From Nitrospirota bacterium (GTDB lineage: Bacteria; Nitrospirota; Nitrospiria; Nitrospirales; UBA8639): a stretch of 9,258 nt of DNA. Positions 6,124 through 9,258 of the stretch are shown here, in pieces; within the stretch, counting starts at the first letter, position 1, and every line of letters starts with the position of its first letter. Both the position numbers and the translations under genes were made by a program. The stretch lies in the NCBI GenBank assembly GCA_003235785.1, contig QJYE01000065.1, positions 1-9,258 on the forward strand, read 5' to 3'. The notes under the pieces are model-generated. The model was given only the letters and a program-made list of their open reading frames with translations. It was not told the origin of the DNA and searched no databases.

Positions 6124-6795
6124 ATGGACAATAAGAAAGTCGAACGGGTTTACACGGCCTATGCCTCGGTGTACGACCATACGTTCGGAAAAGCCTTTAA
6201 GCAGTCTCGGGAATCTGCCGTTCGTGGATTGTCTATTGAGCCTGGTTGTCAGGTCTTAGAGGTAGGAGTCGGAACTGGAGAGGCGTTGCCCTTATATCCC
6301 TCCCATTGCGATGTGTTGGGGATTGACCTCTCGGAGGGAATGTTAGAGCATGCCCATCGGAGAGTGGACGAATTCAAATTATCGCACGTCACACTTAGGA
6401 CAATGGATGCGGGAAATATGCAGCTTCCTGATGACACCTTTGACATTGTGATGGCCGCCTACGTCGTCACGGCCGTTCCAGATTATCGGAAGGTCGTCAA
6501 TGAAATGATCCGGGTGTGTAAGCCTGGAGGCAGGATTGTTATGCTGAATCATTTTAGTAATGGCAACAAAGTCATCGCAGCGGTGGAAAAATTTATTTCC
6601 CCCATGTGCAAACATATCGGATTCCGAACGGACTTGGCGCTCAATACAGTCTTGGAAGGGACCAGTTTGATCGTGGCCAGTAAGAAGAAGGTGAATCCGC
6701 TTCGGTTTTGGCATTTGGTTGAATGTGTCAATAAGAAAAACGGGCAACAACCTGTGTTTGCCAATGGTTTTGCTATCAATGGGCATGTGTTGTAA
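6124..6795 (+). CDS. SAM-dependent methyltransferase, PmtA/UbiE type (probable phospholipid N-methyltransferase)
   Basis: The 223-aa class I methyltransferase has motif I VLEVGVGTG (44-52), the acidic ribose-binding turn GIDLSEGML (66-74), the DA motif MDAGNMQLPDDTFDIVMAAYV (about 94-113), post-II PGG (134-136) and LNHFS (141-145). The combination of an N-terminal Y-x-x-Y-A-x-x-Y-D segment, GxGTGxxLPxYP, the AYVVTAVPD stretch and a later NHF is typical of Rhodobacter-type phosphatidylethanolamine N-methyltransferase (PmtA), which makes phosphatidylcholine from PE using SAM at the membrane surface. UbiE/MenG-like quinone methylation is the main alternative. GGGAGG (6114-6119) lies 4 bases before ATG 6124. 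It has its own promoter candidate and a long leader. The following amidotransferase gene is 147 bp away, so linkage is loose. Confidence 0.82.
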   Translation: MDNKKVERVYTAYASVYDHTFGKAFKQSRESAVRGLSIEPGCQVLEVGVGTGEALPLYPSHCDVLGIDLSEGMLEHAHRRVDEFKLSHVTLRTMDAGNMQLPDDTFDIVMAAYVVTAVPDYRKVVNEMIRVCKPGGRIVMLNHFSNGNKVIAAVEKFISPMCKHIGFRTDLALNTVLEGTSLIVASKKKVNPLRFWHLVECVNKKNGQQPVFANGFAINGHVL

Positions 6796-6818
6796 TGCAG
6801 GGATGGTGTTCACGCAGA

Positions 6819-6870
6819 GGGGCATTGTTATAAAAATTTCCGGAATATGCTGATTATCCATGCCCCCACG
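6819..6870 (+). terminator. Weak terminator-like inverted repeat after the methyltransferase
   Basis: GGGGCAT (6819-6825) and ATGCCCC (6860-6866) form a 7-bp perfect stem with a 34-base loop that contains the palindrome TTCCGGAA (6838-6845). A T-run (CACGTTTTT, 6867-6875) follows closely. The loop is long for an intrinsic terminator, and TATAAA (6829-6834) inside it could alternatively be a -10 element for the next gene. Confidence 0.3.
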
Positions 6871-6942
6871 TTTTTCCATTCGGATTTGTCGTCTTTTCCT
6901 TCCTAATCCAATCTTCCCTCCGTCATCTTCGATGACCGGAAC

Positions 6943-7620
6943 ATGAAAATCGCGACCTGTCTTCAGCATGTGGCTTTTGAAGGGCCTGGGGTCTTTCGTC
7001 AAGGCCTCAAAGTTCGAGGTTATTCAGTTCGAAGCACTCTTGTTCCTTCCGAAGAACTCCCGCAAGATTCAGGGGATTTTCTGTTGATTATGGGCGGGCC
7101 GATGTCGGTCAATGATTCTGATCCCTGGATTGCAGAGGAAATGCAATTCGTCAAAGCGGCGCTGAACAATGGCATTCCGGTGTTGGGGATCTGTTTCGGG
7201 TCGCAATTGTTGGCAAAGGCTTTGGGGGGCTCCGTTGCTCCAGGTCCTTGCTTTGAAATAGGGATGGTTTCAGTGACGTTAACTGATGAAGGCAAGGTCG
7301 ACCCGGTTTTCAGTCAATGGCCATCAACGTTTCAGGTCTTTCAATGGCATGGGGAAGGCATAAGCCTGCCTCCAGAGATTCCTTCGTTAGTGGCGTCAAC
7401 TGATTTTTGCGTACAAGCCTTTCGTGCCCGAGAACGTTGCTATGGGCTGTTATTCCATCTGGAAATAGAGGAAACCGGGATGCAAAGGCTCTGTCGTGAA
7501 TGTCTGGAGGATGTACAAAAGGCAGAGATCTTTCCTGAAACGATTTACGCACAAGCCACGCCTCATTTGCCCATGTTGCATCAATTTGCTGATCAACTCA
7601 TCGGGCATTTAACCCAATAA
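6943..7620 (+). CDS. Class I glutamine amidotransferase-like protein (stand-alone, GMP-synthase GATase type)
   Basis: The 225-aa product has the full catalytic apparatus of class I amidotransferases: the nucleophile Cys84 in the elbow GICFGSQLLAKALGG, the His172-x-Glu174 pair in GLLFHLEIE, and the oxyanion region MGGPMSVND (50-58). QWHGEGISLP (134-143) and an ASTDFCVQAFRAR strand before the His are typical of stand-alone GATase1 proteins annotated 'GMP synthase - glutamine amidotransferase domain'. No synthetase domain follows; the C-terminal ~50 residues are a helical extension. Such proteins hydrolyse glutamine or gamma-glutamyl bonds, but partner and substrate are unknown here. ATG 6943 has only a weak GGA ribosome-binding site and no alternative in-frame start lies just upstream. 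It precedes dapL by 140 bp on the same strand. Confidence 0.88.
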   Translation: MKIATCLQHVAFEGPGVFRQGLKVRGYSVRSTLVPSEELPQDSGDFLLIMGGPMSVNDSDPWIAEEMQFVKAALNNGIPVLGICFGSQLLAKALGGSVAPGPCFEIGMVSVTLTDEGKVDPVFSQWPSTFQVFQWHGEGISLPPEIPSLVASTDFCVQAFRARERCYGLLFHLEIEETGMQRLCRECLEDVQKAEIFPETIYAQATPHLPMLHQFADQLIGHLTQ

Positions 7621-7760
7621 GGTTTTTCCCTTTTCTCTTTGATCCTCTTCACCCATCGTGGTCGGTTTCAAATTGTTTGTTGACGGTACCCCAACTGGAT
7701 AAAAATTTGTTACGGTAGCGCTTCATTTTGATGACTGGTTTAAGAAAGGAGTTTGAGGTT

Positions 7761-8936
7761 ATGGCAGGGTTTCCCATTCAGTATGCGGAGCGTATACGCA
7801 CCTTACCGCCGTATTTGTTTGCTGCGATCGATGAGATGAAACGCAAGGCCATTGAGCGCGGTATGGATATTATCAACCTGGGCGTGGGAGATCCGGATTT
7901 ACCCACTCCTGATCCCATTATTGAGTCTTTGCGTCGGGCGGCTGGCAATCCCAAGCATCATCAATACCCCTCTTACGACGGCATGTTGTCGTTCCGGACG
8001 GCGGTGGCCGAGTGGTACCAGCGCCGATTCTCGGTGAGTTTGGATCCCAAGGCCGAAGTCGTTACGTTGATCGGGTCGAAAGAGGGTATCGGCCACATTC
8101 CGATGGCCTTCATCGATCCGGGAGATATTGTGTTGGTGCCCAGCCCGGGCTATCCGGTCTATCCAGTGGCCACCAGTTTTGCCGGCGGCACTTCCCATCT
8201 CATGCCGTTGACGAAAGCGAATGGGTTTTTGCCAGACTTGGATGCCATTCCCAAGGACGTGGCGAAAAAAGCCAAGATGATGTTTTTGAACTCGCCCAAT
8301 AATCCCACCTCGGTCGTGGCCAGCAAAGAATTTTTCAAGAAGGTCGTGGACTTTGCGAAGGAACATCAGATCATTGTGTGTCATGATGCGGCCTATTCGG
8401 AAATCTATTATGACGGCAAACGGCCCGCCAGCTTTTTAGAGGTAGAAGGGGCGACTGATGTCGGCGTGGAATTTCATTCGTTGTCCAAAACTTACAATAT
8501 GACCGGTTGGCGGATCGGCTGGGCGGCCGGTCGCCAGGAAGTCATCGCGGGTTTAGGAAAGGTCAAAACGAATATCGATTCCGGCGTATTTCAAGCCATT
8601 CAGGAAGCGGGCATCACCGCGCTTCAACTGGATGACTCAGTGACCGATGGGCTGCGAAAAATTTATCAAGAACGGCGGGATGTGCTGGTCCCAGGCTTGA
8701 AGTCATTAGGCTTGGAACTGGATTCACCACCAGCCGCCTTTTACGTCTGGATCGGCGTGCCCAAGGGCTATACCTCGGCCTCATTTACCGCGCATATCAT
8801 TGAGAAAGCGGGTATTGTCACCACACCGGGGAACGGCTTTGGCGATCCCGGAGAGGGTTACATCCGCATGACCGTGACCACGACCAAGGATCGGCTGGCC
8901 GAGGCGGTAGAGCGTTTAAAAAAAATTGGGTGGTAA
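7761..8936 (+). CDS. dapL: LL-diaminopimelate aminotransferase DapL
   Basis: This fold-type I PLP enzyme transfers an amino group from glutamate to tetrahydrodipicolinate, giving LL-diaminopimelate in one step and bypassing the DapD/C/E acylation route to lysine and peptidoglycan DAP. Visible features (numbering from ATG 7761) are INLGVGDPDLPTP (38-50), YPSYDG (69-74), GSKEGIGH (105-112), PSPGYPVYP (128-136), NSPNNPT (177-183), the PLP-ring Asp209, the PLP Schiff-base Lys243 in HSLSKTYNMTGWRIGW, and the substrate-carboxylate Arg in YIRMT near the C-terminus. At 391 residues it matches DapL. ATG 7761 is preferred: AAAGGAG (7745-7751) lies 9 bases upstream, while the longer TTG 7728 / ATG 7731 start would engulf it. 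A TTGACG -35-like hexamer is at 7680-7685 with no clear -10. The gene ends in tandem stops TAA TAG and a heptamer repeat. A related aspartate or alanine aminotransferase is the alternative. Confidence 0.88.
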   Translation: MAGFPIQYAERIRTLPPYLFAAIDEMKRKAIERGMDIINLGVGDPDLPTPDPIIESLRRAAGNPKHHQYPSYDGMLSFRTAVAEWYQRRFSVSLDPKAEVVTLIGSKEGIGHIPMAFIDPGDIVLVPSPGYPVYPVATSFAGGTSHLMPLTKANGFLPDLDAIPKDVAKKAKMMFLNSPNNPTSVVASKEFFKKVVDFAKEHQIIVCHDAAYSEIYYDGKRPASFLEVEGATDVGVEFHSLSKTYNMTGWRIGWAAGRQEVIAGLGKVKTNIDSGVFQAIQEAGITALQLDDSVTDGLRKIYQERRDVLVPGLKSLGLELDSPPAAFYVWIGVPKGYTSASFTAHIIEKAGIVTTPGNGFGDPGEGYIRMTVTTTKDRLAEAVERLKKIGW

Positions 8937-8944
8937 TAGATGAA

Positions 8945-9024
8945 GTAAGGAGTGAGAAGTCACAAGGAAGAAGCAAAAAGAATGAGAGAGCGTGTCTTCC
9001 CCTTCTCCTCCTCTTGCTTCTTAC
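8945..9024. repeat. Inverted pair of degenerate purine-rich heptamer tracts at convergent gene ends (element B)
   Basis: Read in sevens from 8945, the + strand gives GTAAGGA, GTGAGAA, GTCACAA, GGAAGAA, GCAAAAA, GAATGAG. The opposite strand from 9024 gives GTAAGAA, GCAAGAG, GAGGAGA, AGGGGAA (down to 8997). The two tracts face each other across about ten bases (8987-8996), making an imperfect inverted repeat at the dapL / HPt-gene junction. The layout and unit match element A at 352-447. The stop codon of the HPt gene (9021-9023) lies inside the right arm. It may act as a two-way terminator. Confidence 0.6.
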
Positions 9025-9258
9025 CCCTCGTTTTTTATTTCCGCGGTCTGTTGTTCTCGATTTTGTTGGAGAGTGTGGATCGTGCGCTTGTGTTCTTCAA
9101 GCCATTCTTCGAATTTCGCCGTGGTGGCTTCCATCGTGCCTTCTCGTCCCATCAATTCCAAGGCATAACTGATTTCAGCTAACCAGGTGGCGCCGATTGA
9201 TCGGGAGGAGCCCTTGCAAGCATGGGCTGCCTTTATTAAAGCCTCAGAGTCTTGCCTC
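9021..9258 (-). CDS. HPt (histidine phosphotransfer) domain protein, C-terminal 78 residues, 5' end cut by window
   Basis: The minus-strand frame enters at the right edge (first full codon 9257-9255) and ends with TAA at 9023-9021. It contains EALIKAAHACKGSSRSIGA followed by TWLAEISYALELMGREG. The H-x-x-K-G-S-S-x-x-(I/L)-G-A pattern, with the phosphoacceptor His at residue 12 of the visible part, and the downstream L-A-x-x-x-x-x-L-E helix are the HPt signature. This helical-bundle domain passes phosphate between response-regulator receivers in multistep phosphorelays. It is the C-terminal domain, followed by a ~35-residue helical, Glu/Lys/Gln-rich tail (FEEWLEEHKRTIHTLQQNRE). Whether a hybrid kinase or receiver domain precedes it cannot be seen. 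It is convergent with dapL. No start codon is available within the window. Confidence 0.8.
   Translation of the reverse strand, partial: RQDSEALIKAAHACKGSSRSIGATWLAEISYALELMGREGTMEATTAKFEEWLEEHKRTIHTLQQNREQQTAEIKNEG

Noticed and set aside
6795..6833. 12-codon frame overlapping the methyltransferase stop (TAATG), possible coupled micro-peptide
   Set aside because: Very short, no recognisable sequence, and chance TAATG overlaps are common.
6379..7002. 207-codon open frame on the minus strand across the methyltransferase and amidotransferase start
   Set aside because: It is antisense to a gene with full motifs, shows no family resemblance, and its composition is what the complementary strand of a coding gene gives.
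7728..7760. Longer start of dapL at TTG 7728 / ATG 7731
   Set aside because: The AAAGGAG site at 7745-7751 is correctly placed for ATG 7761 and would otherwise be inside the coding region; the 391-residue form also fits the family's N-terminus.
7899..8384. 161-codon minus-strand frame inside dapL
   Set aside because: Antisense shadow of a clearly conserved aminotransferase; His/Arg/Gly-rich translation without domain features.

Overview
The window looks like ordinary chromosomal DNA from a Gram-negative bacterium. The best guess is Nitrospirota (Nitrospira-like), based on the remembered look of the proteins: a DapL of that style, an AURKAIP1/COX24 mini-protein, and lineage-specific exported proteins. 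No rRNA or database comparison is available to confirm this. There are no transposases, phage genes, CRISPR arrays, tRNAs or rRNAs.

Layout, left to right. (1) The 3' end of a PLP fold-type IV aminotransferase/lyase on the + strand. (2) A convergent pair on the - strand, a small lipoprotein followed by nadB (L-aspartate oxidase, NAD biosynthesis). (3) A + strand set: a 31-codon, extremely basic AURKAIP1/COX24 (ribosomal bS22/mS38-type) gene, a 73-aa conserved-looking hypothetical, and a full-length MsbA-like ABC exporter. (4) A - strand gene for a secreted protein of unknown function. (5) A + strand run: a PmtA/UbiE-type SAM methyltransferase, a class I glutamine amidotransferase-like protein, and dapL (LL-diaminopimelate aminotransferase, lysine and cell-wall DAP synthesis). 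(6) The 3' end of a - strand gene ending in an HPt phosphotransfer domain, cut by the window edge.

The genes are mainly housekeeping: cofactors (NAD, possibly folate), amino acid and cell wall precursors, membrane lipid modification or export, and a piece of two-component signalling. Only lipoprotein-nadB and the small basic gene plus the 73-aa gene look like close co-transcription units. No single pathway links the rest.

The most unusual structure is not a gene. Two of the three convergent gene junctions (about 344-450 and 8938-9026) each carry a pair of facing tracts of degenerate, phase-locked purine-rich heptamers (roughly GTGAGAA). Together they form imperfect inverted repeats with arms about 30-40 bases long. 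In the first case one arm is read through as the last residues of NadB. In the second, one arm supplies the stop codon of the HPt gene. I did not find a convincing new multi-gene system here.
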